Shown here one piece after another: positions 1 to 10,834 of a DNA stretch of 28,257 nucleotides (the first letter of the stretch is position 1; the number at the start of each line of letters is the position of its first letter). Origin of the DNA: Seminavis robusta (Eukaryota > Bacillariophyta > Bacillariophyceae > Naviculales > Naviculaceae); the NCBI GenBank assembly GCA_903772945.1, contig CAICTM010001490.1, positions 1-28,257 on the forward strand, read 5' to 3'. The translations under genes and the position numbers were made by a program. The notes under the pieces are model-generated. The model had not been told where the DNA came from and searched no databases. It worked only from the letters and a program-made list of their open reading frames with translations.

Positions 1-604
1 GTTTGGCTCCTCCAAAGGGAACGGGTGGTGGTGGAATGGATGCCGTGTAAGTGACATATTCTGGTATTTGTGCCAATCCCATGCCTTGTCGGGGTGGTTG
101 GTATGCTCTCGTGGCAAAAAAAGCGGGTCCAAAGACGGCGTCAATATATGCTTGTCGAATGTCATCTTGTACAAACGTTCGTGGTGTTGATCGTAGTAGA
201 TTGGAGTTGATGGCAATGGCAGTGGTAGCTGTGGATACAGCGGTTCCATGTTCGGAAGAACTCAAGTTGGATGCTTCTCGTGGTCGCACACGTCGTTTGG
301 ATGACGTACTCGAAGATGCCGAGGAATGATGACTGGTGTCCATCATGGGAATGAGACTGTTGTTGTCGTCGTCGTCTATACAGTAATAGTCGTATGCTTG
401 ACTAGATGGCTGGAATAAGGGAATGGGCTCAGATTGACAGCGTGAATACGTGCTTTGCACAATAGTCTCCACGCCCGCCAATCGGTCTCCAAAAGTCTCC
501 TTGAACTGTTCCAGGCTCAGCAGAGAGGGACTCTCTCTTCCTTCCGCTTGTTGTTGTTGTTGTCGTTGATAGTATTGATAAGCTGCCAGCAATAATAGAA
601 CCAT
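1..604 (-). CDS. Hypothetical membrane-anchored protein, 5' part only
   Basis: The minus strand is open from an ATG at 604 to the left edge (201 codons plus one base), so the 3' end is missing. The start is followed by a short hydrophobic run (MVLLLLAAYQYY) and then a poly-Gln stretch. In-frame codons upstream of the ATG (TFGLHC) are also hydrophobic and open back to a TGA near 652, so the true start could lie in an upstream exon spliced into this region. The middle is Ser- and Asp-rich and probably disordered. The last about 60 residues look folded (FVQDDIRQAYIDAVFGPAFF, then a Pro-rich IPPPPVPFGG). I do not recognise the family. Topology suggests a type II membrane or secreted protein. Codon-like structure and length support a real gene; function is unknown. 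Confidence 0.55.
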   Translation of the reverse strand, partial: MVLLLLAAYQYYQRQQQQQAEGRESPSLLSLEQFKETFGDRLAGVETIVQSTYSRCQSEPIPLFQPSSQAYDYYCIDDDDNNSLIPMMDTSHHSSASSSTSSKRRVRPREASNLSSSEHGTAVSTATTAIAINSNLLRSTPRTFVQDDIRQAYIDAVFGPAFFATRAYQPPRQGMGLAQIPEYVTYTASIPPPPVPFGGAK

Positions 605-695
605 GCAATGCAACCCAAAGGTACTGACTTGTTCTTGACTAGAGTCCAATCAAGCAATTGAAATCAAATCGTGGTCGTTTTCGTGTCCACCACAA

Positions 696-764
696 TCAAT
701 CAGACCAAATCAGATCAGACCAAATCAGATCAGACAGATCAGATCAGATCAGATCAGATCAGAC
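696..764. repeat. (ATCAG)n pentanucleotide microsatellite
   Basis: Imperfect tandem ATCAG units, first interspersed with ACCAA spacers and then five uninterrupted copies. It lies just upstream of the left-edge gene and may fall in its promoter. Confidence 0.85.
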
Positions 765-1000
765 CGTTATGGTTCGTCTTGTTGCCTTGCCAATGACCAA
801 TCAACCCGGAACGGCACCAGCGGCAACGCTGAATGGACTCGACTTGACTTGAACACGGCAAGACTCAACAAACAGTCAGGCTAGGGACAACCCACGAGAA
901 CCGCCGTCTCTTGATTGTCCGCTCCTGCTATGCTGCCACACCTGGCTAGCTATGCATATAGATGGTGGCGTCCCTCTTGGAATAAAAGTGCAATGCTATG

Positions 1001-1022
1001 CAACGCAACGCAACGCAACGCA
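1001..1022. repeat. (CAACG)n pentanucleotide microsatellite
   Basis: Four perfect CAACG units followed by a degenerate CAA. It is short, in non-coding DNA. Confidence 0.75.
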
Positions 1023-1900
1023 AACAAACTTGAGAGAGGCAAAATGTGTGTCAAAAGGCGTTTGCCGTCGGCCATGGTCCAATCATCATCGGCTTTCATT
1101 CGGTCCTTCCTGTCTCTATTTTGGCGGGGCGTCCCAAAGATCATTCACTTTCTTCATGACTGGAGGTATCTTATTCTATTTTTTTAGCCTTGTAGAGCAG
1201 TTCCGCCCTGCATTCACCGTAACCCTAACTAAGCTTGAACCTTACTGTGAGAAAAACAAGCAACGAAAATAGTCCTGAACCTTATCAAAAGGTACAGTAC
1301 CGTAGCCAAACCAAACCGGCGGCTGCCAGTTGCCAGTTCTCGTCTCACCGGAGAAGAACTGTCTCAGTGGTCGCCACGACACCACACCCATGGAGTTGTT
1401 CACCTTCTAAATAGATATAAGTGAAGCAATCAATAAGCCTTAGTAGTACAGAAGCAGTACTAGTGGTGGTACAGGGTACCTCTCTTGCTAGTAGGTACCC
1501 CCCCTTGGCCATTGGATGTTGCTGCTTGCTCTACATACACTTACCTAGCTAGCTAGACTATGGACCGGAAAGTGAAGGTGTAGCTTCTCGACTATACGTG
1601 TAGTATTTTCATAGCTTGTTGCAAAAAAAAACCACTGTATAACCATACCTATCGACAGCCTTGAGAAGCTCTTGGTCTCTGGCTGGGTCATCCTCCAATT
1701 CAAGTTGCTTGTAGTTGGTTGCTTTCTCCTGATGGAAACTTCCTGCCTTGCCAAAGTATAAAGCTGACCATGAGATTATGGTTTCTAATAGCAGCTCCAA
1801 GCTAATCCTGAACCAAGATTCAATATTCCAAGCTAAGCTCACAATGGATTATTTAGGCTCTGCAGGATTTGTATTGGGGGGGGGACACTACGTTTGGTGA

Positions 1901-1974
1901 AGTGCAAAATACTGCTTGCACTTGACACCTGTAGGGAAGGGGGGTACTGTACCCCTCTCAGAGGATTTTGCACT
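1901..1974. repeat. Nested inverted repeat (foldback)
   Basis: AGTGCAAAAT at 1901-1910 is exactly complementary to ATTTTGCACT at 1965-1974. Inside lies the near-perfect palindrome GGGGTACTGTACCCC (1941-1955). A further stem, TAAAGTA / TACTTTA, follows at 2029-2046. No flanking target-site duplication was identified, so transposon origin is unproven. Confidence 0.6.
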
Positions 1975-2582
1975 GCTGCACAATGGGGGGTTCAGATGGC
2001 ACTAGCTAGCTAGGTACATGTAAAGTGGTAAAGTAGCTGTACTTTACTATTATACCAGCTAGTGAAGTGCTGTAAATTGGCAAAGTCGCTGTAATAATGA
2101 AATCCTACTAGCTAGCTAGCTAGTACCCTACTGTGCGTGCCACTGATTGTCCCCACAGTGGGTTTAAAGATGCATCTGTTTGTCGCATGTTCTGCGGTCG
2201 CCATGCAAAGGCCGTGGCATTGGAAGTGCGTATGAACGGCTCCTTGTGACTCAAAACAAACTGGCAGATGCAAGTTTTCAAGCTTCTTCCAATCGGCGAG
2301 ACAGCACCTAGTAGAGTCTAATCTACAGCATCATTGAGCGGGACTGCAGGGTCAACATAGTCTACGTACTGTACGGTGTCGTACTCTAGCTATTAATAGA
2401 CTCTCAAGGTTGAAGGCTTCTTTTAAAAGCTGCTGGCAGTTTCCACCACCCAAAACAAGTCCAACTTGCTCCTCATTATTTATCGATTGCTAGCTAGGCC
2501 TAGGAGGTGACGGCATTGTAATCTTACAACCCTCTGTGAACAACCAACTGTGAACAAGAAGAATTGACGGAACTAGCCTGCG

Positions 2583-5106
2583 ATGAGTAATGAGACCAAC
2601 GAAACAGAATTGGATCTCCTGGATGCCATTGCCAAACAACTGGCTAAGAATGGTGGTCCTGCTGCAACAGCGAGTACGACTACGGCCGCTTCCGGTCTTA
2701 ACTTGCTAGCCGAAAAGGAGGCTGCCAAGATCAGTGTTGGTGCAGCCGTTTCCTCGCGAGAACTCGTTCCAGATGGGGATAGTAGCCATCTGAAAGAAGA
2801 AGAACCAAAGGACCTTGAGATTGCCAAAGCCAAAGCCAAATCAGGCTTGTTCAAGGACATCTCAACCGATCAACATGGCCTAACAAAGGTTGCCAAAGGA
2901 TACACAGTCTCTGAGGAGAACAAAAACAAGGATGACCATCTACGTGGAAACCAGGAGAGCTCCGTCTCCCCCGCTACTGGTGGTCCCCCCACGCTCAACT
3001 TACAACGCGACATCCATAGTCGCCCTTCCTCCAGACCCGGAGCTGTGGCTGTTGCCGGTAGTCGTTCGACTGAGACCACTGCACCTCCAATTGTTGACAC
3101 AAATTTTACGGCGGATGATTCTCTCGAAACGGCGCAGAGCACCCACACAGCTACCGGTACCAACCAGCCTGAGCAAGCAGTGGCCAATGACAGGATGGAG
3201 CTACGAACGTCCGCAACCATGCCATCCGCACGCCTTGTCAACACAGATGAGGAAGCAAACATACAAAGTGCGGACCCCGTGCAAGAAGGTGAATTGCGTC
3301 TATCCAGTGGAAACCTCACCGTTGAAAACAAGACGGATAGCAAGGAGGCATTGAAAATCATTCTTTTGATTGCTGTTGTTGGCATTGTTGTACTTGGTCT
3401 CGTCCTGGGCCTGGCCGGCAACCAAGACAAGGATGCTGCTGATGTCGTGCCAACAACCGCTCCAACAGTTGTGCCATCAGCGGCCCCTACTTCTTTTGCA
3501 GCCACCTTGGGATTCCCTGACTACTCAGTGGAGAAAATCGTGAATGACTCGATCTCCCCCCAAGCCAGAGCTTATGCTTGGCTCATGGATGATCCCAATT
3601 TTGAAACCTACCCTGACTGGAGAATCCTGCAGCGGTTTGCTCTTGCAACCTTCTACTATTCCACTGGAGGTACCAACTGGGCTATCAATGACAATTGGCT
3701 GAATCATACCTTGGATGAATGCAAGCACTGGTTCTTTCTGACTGAAACAGCTGGTGTGGACCCCACAACGAGGGATGACAAAATCAATGTGACCTCTCCC
3801 TGCGATGATGCTGGGCGATATCAATATCTACTCATGGGTGGCAAAGACTTGACTGGGTCAGTGCCACGAGAGATTGGCATGTTATCCGAGCTACTAATCT
3901 TTGACTTTGAAAAGAATTATGGACTAGAAGGCAGCACCATCCCTTCTGAGATTGGACTGCTCACGAACCTGTTGAGACTGTCTGGTAAGTCCCCTGCTCT
4001 CGGTTATTGTTGCAGCCACCCTTTCCATGATTTCAAAGATTTCTCACCAGATGATATCTCTTCTTCTGCTTCCAGCTGATCGAAACTACCTTGGTGGGAC
4101 TGTTCCAACAGAGATCGGCTTGATGACTAGCATGGTTGAGTTGTATCTGGGCTACAACCCTTTTCCATCGACCATCCCTACCGAAATTGCCAATATGCGT
4201 GAACTCAAGAAGATCAATCTAAACAGAGCAGGATTTACTGGGACATTTCCTTCTGAGCTCTACACACTCCCCAAGATGCAAGTGCTTCTTGTTCATGGTT
4301 TGCTTGGTATCACTGAAGCTACTATGGATGGTGTGTGGCAAATGACAGATTTGGAAGCATTCTATGCCCACAACCTTCCTTTCCACAATACTCCAATCCC
4401 CTCAGAGCTTGGCTTGGCCACCAAACTTCAGCATCTTCTCCTTTGGGATACAGGACTCACAGGGACGGTCCCATCAGAACTGGCTAATTTGAGCATATTG
4501 AGGCGGTTGGACATTGATGACAACCAATTGACAGGATCCCTCCCAGATTTCTTCTTGGGCTTCCCTGGGCTTGAAATTTTACTGTTTGATGGAAACCACT
4601 TCACAGGCACCTTGCCATCTAATGGCTGGCAGAACCTGACCAGTCTAAGGACCCTTGCTTTTTCTGAAAATCAAATCAGTGGGACCATCCCCACAGAAGT
4701 TGGTCTTCTGCAAAGCATGCAAAAACTTCACCTTGACCACAACATATTCACAGGAACACTTCCAACTGAGATAGGAAATCTAACAGCTCTGAAGGAGGCG
4801 TTCTTCCACGAGACATATGTTGGTGGCAACGTTCCATCTGAGCTTGAATCTTTGCCCGATCTCAACATCATTACCCTCTCCGATACTTTTCTCACTGGCT
4901 CTATCCCAGCTGGGATCTGTGACAGTTTGGTGGATGTTTGGTTCAGTTGTGAAACCAAGTTTCGAGTTACCCTGCCGACCTGTACTAATGTTGAAGTTGA
5001 AGACTTTGACTGTAGGACTTCTCTACTCTGTGGCTGTTCTTGCGAGGCCTGCCCGGGAGAAGAGTCGTCTGGTGGTTTCTTCTTCAACATGACATTTGAT
5101 CCCTAG
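2583..5106 (+). CDS. Leucine-rich-repeat single-pass transmembrane protein
   Basis: Two exons, 2583-3984 and 4076-5106, joined across a 91-nt GTAAGT...CAG intron, give 810 residues. The intron falls inside an LRR: splicing rebuilds RLS-A-DRNYLGGTVP, the expected LxxLxLxxNxLxGxIP pattern. Residues 1-255 are a charged, Ser/Thr-rich, probably cytosolic tail. Residues about 257-280 are one transmembrane helix. A Pro/Thr linker (PTTAPTVVPSAAPT) follows. Then comes a cap typical of diatom LRR proteins (YPDWRILQRFALATFYYS, GGTNW, NDNWL), about ten plant-type LRRs (GTIPTEVGLL, GTLPTEIGNL), and a Cys-rich C-terminus (CGCSCEACPGE). There is no kinase domain, so it would act as a surface recognition or adhesion protein without its own signalling domain. 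The ATG chosen is the first in frame. A paralogous family member is the likely identity; the ligand is unknown. Confidence 0.88.
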
Positions 5107-5827
5107 ATACCTCCTACCGGTACTAGAAGATGCCGTGGTAAGCAATTTGCGCAGAAGCAGCCTGCTTCCGCATTCGGTCTCTTTTCTAACACCCTGTGGT
5201 TGCTGCTCTACAGCTTACCAGGGCTTCAACTCTTTGGGCAAAAATGTGGTGTTTGGGATATTGGCTCAGGGATGTTGGGCATTCAGGTATTGCTTCTTCT
5301 GGTACATGAATCCAAGTCTTTGTAACGGTGGGGGGCTTCCACGTTGCATGGTTTCCTTGGGTTTCATACTTTGAATCAACTGCTTCGACAACTTCACGTA
5401 TTACATATTAAACTATTGATTCATGGACGAAAGATTTTGCTTTGAGCTCCCTTTTAAAGTAGCATCGTAGCGGTAGTCTCAAGAGGTAACAAGTCATCGA
5501 CTGAGAGAAAATTAGGCCATGCTGTACACACGCACGCGATCAGCCACAGCTACGTTGTCTCGTTCCTCTTCCTCGAGCTGTAGACTCATGCAGACGCTTG
5601 TTTTATGGTACATTATTCCCAGCCTAAAACCAACTGCTGCTACAGTAATAGCAAGGGGAAACTGGACCTGTTTTCGCATGGACACGCCTGACAAGAATCC
5701 ACTGTCCCACTCCGGTACGGAGAGATCAAGCAAGTCTGCAAGTCAAGTAAGTATTGTCGTCATCTCGTTTGTTCCAACTATAGCAACGAGACAGCTCGAT
5801 CGGTAGATTGCTAGTATTTCCTGACTG
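5107..5827. other. Convergent 3' intergenic region
   Basis: It lies between the 3' ends of the LRR gene (+) and the fibrillin gene (-). Short open frames on both strands (for example 5519-5806 +) are Ser/Arg-rich without family resemblance and were not accepted. It probably holds both 3' UTRs and terminators; no clear polyadenylation signal was assigned. Confidence 0.5.
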
Positions 5828-6783
5828 TTATGCAGAATACGCTGCCAACTTCTTTTCCAGGTACTCGGGGCGAAAGTGAATTGCCAGTCCACCGCGATTT
5901 CCCTTGGTGATTTGAATATCGGAATCCATGTAAATAAACTCCAGGTATCCACCCTTGGCACGAAGCGGTAGAGGAATCTTGGGCAGAAACCAAAACTTCC
6001 AGGATGCACCAATGATGTCACACCCAATGCGACGAATCACAATCTTGTGGTCGACTGTTTTGGAGTATCCCTGCGAAAGTGGATTGTACTTTACCGTGGA
6101 CGCCACCTTGCCCTTTTTCAAAATGGTGGCACCACCGGAAAAGGTCATGCTTTGGATATCGTACACGACCGAAGATTGCCCGGCCCGTTCCTTTTTGCCA
6201 ACGGCTTTTTGTATTCTGGGTGATTTTTTGCCCTGTTTGCTAAAGACCAAGGACCATTCGCCATTTACAACGTCGGCTTCGAACCCCTTTCCCATGGCAT
6301 AGAGCAAAATCAACAAGGCATTCAGTCGTTCCTCTTTTGCGGCAAATTCCACCTTTTTGTTTCCATCCACCAGTCCCTCCACAATGAGTTGAACCAGTGC
6401 GTCTTTGGGGCTTTCTTGCGCGTACGTCTTTTGCAGATTGTACCATCCTCCAGCCGAAACCACGTCCAAATCAGCGGGCAGCGCTGGCTTGATTTTGGCA
6501 AACTTTTCTTGCAGCTCCAGTGGCGTCGAAGCGACTGAAAGGGAACTGCATCGATTTCTACTCGCACATACTGGGCTGGGTGTTGCTATATGAATTATTA
6601 ATTTTAAAAGGAAGTGCCAACCATGAGAAAAACGTTGGAAAACGTAGACGATACTTGGTCTACGGTAGTCGACTTTGCAGGAGGAATCAGAGATATAATC
6701 AGCTTACCTTTCGAAACAAAACCCAAGCACAGCTGCGCCAAAGCGACGAGCAGGAATGCCGTTGCACCAGAAGAGACCTTCAT
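5828..6783 (-). CDS. Plastid-targeted PAP/fibrillin family protein
   Basis: Two exons on the minus strand: 6783-6708 and 6585-5828, with a 122-nt intron (GTAAGC donor, AT-rich tract before ATATAG), giving 277 residues. Exon 1 encodes only a signal peptide, MKVSSGATAFLLVALAQLCLG, followed by FVSK. Phe right after the predicted cleavage site is the hallmark of bipartite plastid presequences in secondary-plastid algae. Exon 2 encodes the PAP/fibrillin domain: NGEWSLVFSKQG near the start and the signature GYLEFIYMDSDIQITKGNRG near the C-terminus. Family members bind lipids in plastoglobules and thylakoids and affect stress response and carotenoid or quinone storage. An alternative acceptor (CCCAG, exon start 6570) also keeps the frame and would remove five residues. 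The reading frame of exon 2 runs upstream of its acceptor without a usable ATG, which supports the spliced start. Confidence 0.85.
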
Positions 6784-7050
6784 GCTTCAGACGAAACTAG
6801 ACTATGACAAAACAATTGCTGTGGTAGCGTAGCGTGCTTTTAGAAGGTCAAGGAGACGGAGGAGGTGGACAAAGGGCGCAAATTCAGAGAAAAAGTGGTG
6901 AGGTGGTGGTCATGCGTGAGCGCGGTGGCATTGTGACGTGTAGCATTAATCAGTAGGGTTCAGGGTTCAGGGTAGGGTAGGCATCGGTACCACGGATTAT
7001 TTTTATATCGCATTCCTTGAATGCTGCATCTCTGAAGCTTTTAATTCGTA

Positions 7051-7083
7051 CGGTGCGGTGCGCTAGGGTGCGGTGCGGTGCGC
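7051..7083. repeat. (GTGCG)n tandem repeat
   Basis: Pentameric CGGTG units interrupted once by CGCTAGGGTG, giving two blocks of two units each plus a partial unit. It lies in the fibrillin gene upstream region. Confidence 0.7.
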
Positions 7084-7177
7084 AGGTACAAAAATTTAAT
7101 CGTCAACGAAAATTTTCTGCAAAATACTAAAAGACTGTCCACTGATAATTCAGAGGGAATACTAATACAACACTAAA

Positions 7178-7229
7178 AGTGTTCGGGGGAAGTGTTCAGG
7201 AGAAGTGTTCGGGAGCAGTGTTTGAGAGA
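7178..7229. repeat. 13-bp tandem repeat, four copies
   Basis: AGTGTTCGGGGGA and variants start at 7178, 7191, 7204 and 7217, exactly 13 bp apart with a few substitutions. The AGTGTT core is kept in all four. It is about 400 bp upstream of the fibrillin start, so a repeated factor-binding site is possible but unproven. Confidence 0.75.
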
Positions 7230-7507
7230 CCGAAGTGAAACCAAATTTGCAGAGGAATGTGATTCTCAGCTTGCCTTGTTGAAAAACCGCTTCGATGCAG
7301 CTGCCATCAGCCAGTAACGGTGTCTGTTACCGGTACAGGTATGGTACCCAGGGTACCGTGGCTCTACCTTGGCTGTCTGAATTGAGGTCATGTAAGTGAA
7401 AGGGATTTTTGTGATTAAGCTTGAGTGTAGTTTCAACAAGGCAAGTTTACACAAGGAAAGTTCTAAGAATTGGCACAATTTTTAAAAGTACTCCAGCAGT
7501 GGACTAG

Positions 7508-9137
7508 CTAGCTTCGAACATCACTGGCAGCATTCTGCCCCTGCAAGTGATTGTAGTTATCCATATGGATCCGTATTCCTCTAGAAATGGGCAACCAAAG
7601 ATCGGGTGTCGAACAATAATGAGTACACTCTCCGTCTCGATGAATGTCATGAAACTGTGATGAAAAATCTCGAAAAGGAATAAAGTAGAGATTTTTGGAG
7701 TTGGACAACGACAACGATGATGGTCCTGTTGCTGGTGGCTGCTCAAGTTGCTGCTGGTGTGGGTCCACAAAGTTCATGCCCGCTCGCTCTGTTGCATTTT
7801 TCATAACTTGAACATGTTGGTACTTTGCTGTGTAGTCGTGAATTGGGACACAACCGTCTACCCCAGGGACCATCTCAGGTCCTTTCGGGGAATAGGAGCC
7901 TCCCGGACGATTGAAATGCTGGGCGGACTGCTCCCTCCACATGATCATTTTGGGTGGCATGCTGGCAGTTGTGAGTTGCTTCAGCAGGGCTGTCATGCCT
8001 TCCAGAAACTTTGGCATTTCCCAATGTCTGTACCAAAGGGAGTGATCAAAGATGTACACATCCGTTCCAGGACCAAGAATGAACTGATCAATGCTTCCTG
8101 CGGTTGGCCAATACATGATGTAAAAGATAATCTTGATATCAACCATTTTGGATGATTTTGATGATCCTGGTATTTTGGTGAGGGTGAGCGTTTTTCTCTG
8201 GCGAATCCCATATCGAAGCCCTTTACGGGGATCCGCCAAGTCCCCTTCTACCTTTGTCTTCATCTCATAGCCCCTCCTCAAGAGTTCACATTGGAACCCG
8301 GCAAAGGTTTGCCTTGTCATGGAATCTCCGGCCACGACCAATGTTTTCCAATTCTGTTCCTGCATGACTTGGATGATACGGCACACATCACACCCCATAC
8401 CATCCACAGGATGTTCTTGAAGATATTCAAGGGTTTTCTCTGCCACATTTTCGTATCGCTTGGTATCGGTAGTGCACAGGTTTGGTCGAAAGGCCACTGG
8501 TTGTCCGGATCCCTTGGTGGTACTTCTGGCGCAGCAAATCTCCGGAACACCATCTGGAGGATTACATTTCTGCTGATGGATTCCTAATCGCCAAGGAAGC
8601 AAAGGAACCGATCAGCCAGCCACCAATTCTCATTGGTCTTTTCTCCTTCTTGGTGACCTGCTGGCCGTCCTCTGTTTCTGTTGCTCTTTGTCGTTGTTGT
8701 TGTTGCTGATTGTGGTTGTACGCCTCTGAGTTTTGCTGTGGTTGCTGTTGTGCAGGCACCATTCCTTTCTTATTAGTCTCCAATAGTTTGCCCATCTGCT
8801 GTTCCAACTTGGCCACTTGGTTCTCCAAGTCACGCTGCTTGGAAGAGGCATTATTCTGGATTTCTTCCTTGAGTTTACTAAGCTTTTGCATAGATTTTTC
8901 TTGCTTGTTCAATCGAGATTTAGCTTCCAAAAGTTCCTGCTTTGCATCTTCGAGCTCGGACCGGAAGGTCTGCAGAATCACTGCGGTCGTGTTGCTGTAC
9001 ATCAAGTCCGTGCGAGTACTGCGTTGAGTATTGTGAGGCGACTGACGATACTGGCGCAACGAGGAAAACTCCCACAGTAACCCCAGCATCGCCATCAGGA
9101 GACCCACAGAAATGGCCACTTCCGTTTTACTTGGCAT
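7508..9137 (-). CDS. PC-esterase/PMR5-like SGNH protein, membrane anchored
   Basis: Start ATG at 9137 (MPSKTEVAISVG): it directly precedes a transmembrane anchor (VGLLMAMLGLLWEF), unlike the longer open frame beginning at 9305. A coiled coil (ELEDAKQELLEAKSRLNKQE onward) and a Gln-rich linker follow. The frame ends at 8562, but the catalytic domain continues in another frame from about 8600. Either a short intron (for example GTCACC...CATCAG, about 85 nt) or an indel joins them. The catalytic part has block I with the Ser nucleophile (LVVAGDSMTRQ, about 8310-8340) and the C-terminal His block (DGECTHYC...PDLWLP, about 7600-7650). Family members are polysaccharide O-acetyltransferases or esterases in the Golgi or cell surface (plant TBL/PMR5). 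The block expected to read DxxH has ECTH here, with Asp two residues earlier. The stop codon TAG lies inside a CTAGCTAG palindrome. Confidence 0.75.
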
Positions 9138-9798
9138 GGTGATCGTGCAGTGAGGACGTCGTTGAGCTATTTTGTGCTTTGGAAGGTCTCTTGCTTGGCT
9201 TGATCTGGTCGTCCGATTGGTGAAGTGAAGAGCCAGGTAAACTGGTGCCTTTCTAACTTCTAGTAGTAGTAAGTTTACTTGATGGTTCTTCTTAGTTTGG
9301 GTCATCTCGATGACCGCTGGCTTGGGTTACCGCGTTACCACCCGACCTCGGCATTTTGTCTTTTACGGGCTGTTGTCTGTAAATGATCCTGTGTAGGGAG
9401 CGGCTTATGTTTCTAATTTGTCTCATAATGCCTATCAATGGCTTTTAATAGTGCAAAATGCTGGATTACTTATGTACAATAATGTCTGATTGTGTCTTCT
9501 AAGATTATCTCTTATTTTTAATTATCACTGTATCACTGTATCCCAAATTGGTGAAATGTTTCGTATGCAGTCTCGCACTTTGTCTCATTGTCTAGATTGT
9601 CGTACTGTATGTCATAAATCTTCTCAAGAGTAAGAGACATTTCAATAATTCCTACGAGCACTGACAGACCCAATATGTTTCTAAACAGAGTTTGGTGCCA
9701 AGGTGGCCCAGCGTGGATGCAGGATACAGAACAAAATTTAATTCGGTAGGTACAGTGTATGTATGCAGAGTGCAGAGTTCTTAGTAATTCGGGATTTT
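9138..9798. other. Non-coding region upstream of the SGNH gene
   Basis: AT-rich DNA from about 9380 on with no accepted gene. An open frame on the minus strand (9533-9802) has one hydrophobic stretch but no recognisable family and looks like chance. The promoter of the minus-strand SGNH gene should lie in the first few hundred bases. Confidence 0.4.
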
Positions 9799-10041
9799 TC
9801 ACTTATTTACCCCGTCTACGAGATTCTGAAGATATTCTACGCATGAATGAATGTCTTTCACACCAACTGTCTCCGGTTGTGGATCGAGTCTGAAGCGGCG
9901 CTCAATCATTTTGCTTGGCAAGGATTCACCATGGTTGCGTTGTATTGCCCAACGGCCTTCCCTTTTGGACAACCAGCGAATCAGCTGAGCTTCTGTGGAT
10001 AGAAAGAAATGGTAAAGGCGAAATCCGTGATAGGTTCTCAC
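9799..10041 (-). pseudogene. Possible orphan exon or gene fragment
   Basis: The minus strand encodes about 60-80 residues with coding-like composition (QLIRWLSKREGRWAIQRNHG, then ERRFRLDPQPETVG, then HSCVEYLQNLVDG). No ATG lies at the 5' end: the frame opens after a TGA. A strong splice-acceptor-like tract (pyrimidine-rich, ending TATCCACAG) directly precedes the coding-like part. That would suit a 3' exon, but no matching upstream exon was found in 10042-10834. I do not recognise the family. It could be a relic or chance. Confidence 0.25.
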
Positions 10042-10834
10042 TACTCGGTTTCTGCATCAACGAACTGGTATTCCGGTACATCATACTATGGATCCACCAG
10101 CTGAGAATTTAAGTGATTCAAGAGCAAAATATGCCTTTCCTTTGGATAATGGCGACCCTCCTGCATCGGGTTTTGAGTACACAGCCGTGCTTGGAAAATT
10201 GAGTTTGTATCTTAAGCAACTTAGGAATTACAAAGTCCCCGGAGGGATTAGCTAGTTCTATAATTAGGTTTGTATCTTCCGTGCAACAACACCGCGAAGG
10301 GGGATTACCGACTAATCCTTGGCTATTTTATACTTATCGTGCAGGCCTCTCACGATTACTATCCTGGTGGAACTGGATGTGTTGAAGTACGGACAAGGCA
10401 AAACTCAACTTCGATTGTGAGCTAACTCGGCCATTCATGGAAGGGATATCAAACGATGGTATCATTAAAAAACCGGTGTCTCCACTTGTTTGTCAAGGCT
10501 TGTGAAGCGATTCGATTCATCCAGACAACTTGATCGGTCTCCAGTCCATCCACAAGGTTTTCAACGCAGATTCACAGAATATCCTCAAGCTGGAGTTGCA
10601 CGTCAACGACTTTTCAGTCTCTCTTTGGAGTTCTTTCCAAGTGGGAGTGGATAGATCCGATAGGGTGGGGGACTTGTGGGGCAAGGTTCAAAGGCAGGAT
10701 TGGCTGAGTACATTGATTACATGGATATTCACAATCTAAAAATGTCTCTCTCAAATACGCAGCGGAACAAAACGGAACTATAGCAAAATCACCCCCCCCT
10801 CCCACCCCCCGACCACCAAGAGCCCCGAACGACT
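10042..10834. other. Non-coding region with possible decayed coding on + strand
   Basis: No intact gene. On the + strand around 10385-10739, two coding-like stretches in one frame (for example LIGLQSIHKVFNADSQNILK) are separated by a TGA, which could be a decayed exon. The evidence is weak. A poly-C tract (CCCCCCCCTCCCACCCCCC) lies at about 10792-10810. Confidence 0.35.

Larger units (their letters stand above)
605..2582. other. Intergenic region with microsatellites and foldbacks
   Basis: About 2 kb between the divergent left-edge gene and the LRR gene. Open frames here are short and without family resemblance. It contains two pentanucleotide microsatellites, a run of nine G near 1876-1884, four clusters of CTAGCTAG (1545-1556, 2002-2013, 2108-2123, 2490-2497), several GGTACC sites (1475-1500) and nested foldbacks at 1901-2046. 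It should hold both promoters, but no unambiguous TATA or initiator could be assigned. Confidence 0.6.
6784..7507. other. Upstream region of the fibrillin gene with short tandem repeats
   Basis: Non-coding on both strands. Contents in order: a GGGTTC/TAGGG-rich stretch (6954-6981, superficially telomere-like), a (GTGCG)-type repeat (7051-7083), a 13-bp repeat in four copies (7178-7229), and a GGTACC-rich palindromic stretch (7327-7358). It includes the promoter of the fibrillin gene and the 3' flank of the SGNH gene. Confidence 0.5.

Noticed and set aside
658..852. Plus-strand open frame across the ATCAG repeat
   Set aside because: It mainly translates the microsatellite (QIRSD repeats).
2870..3505. 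Minus-strand open frame of 211 codons
   Set aside because: It is antisense to the Ser/Thr-rich tail of the LRR protein; the + strand has the clear TM and LRR domains.
6954..6981. Interstitial telomere
   Set aside because: GGGTTCAGGGTTCAGGGTAG is only two to three imperfect units, too short and irregular.
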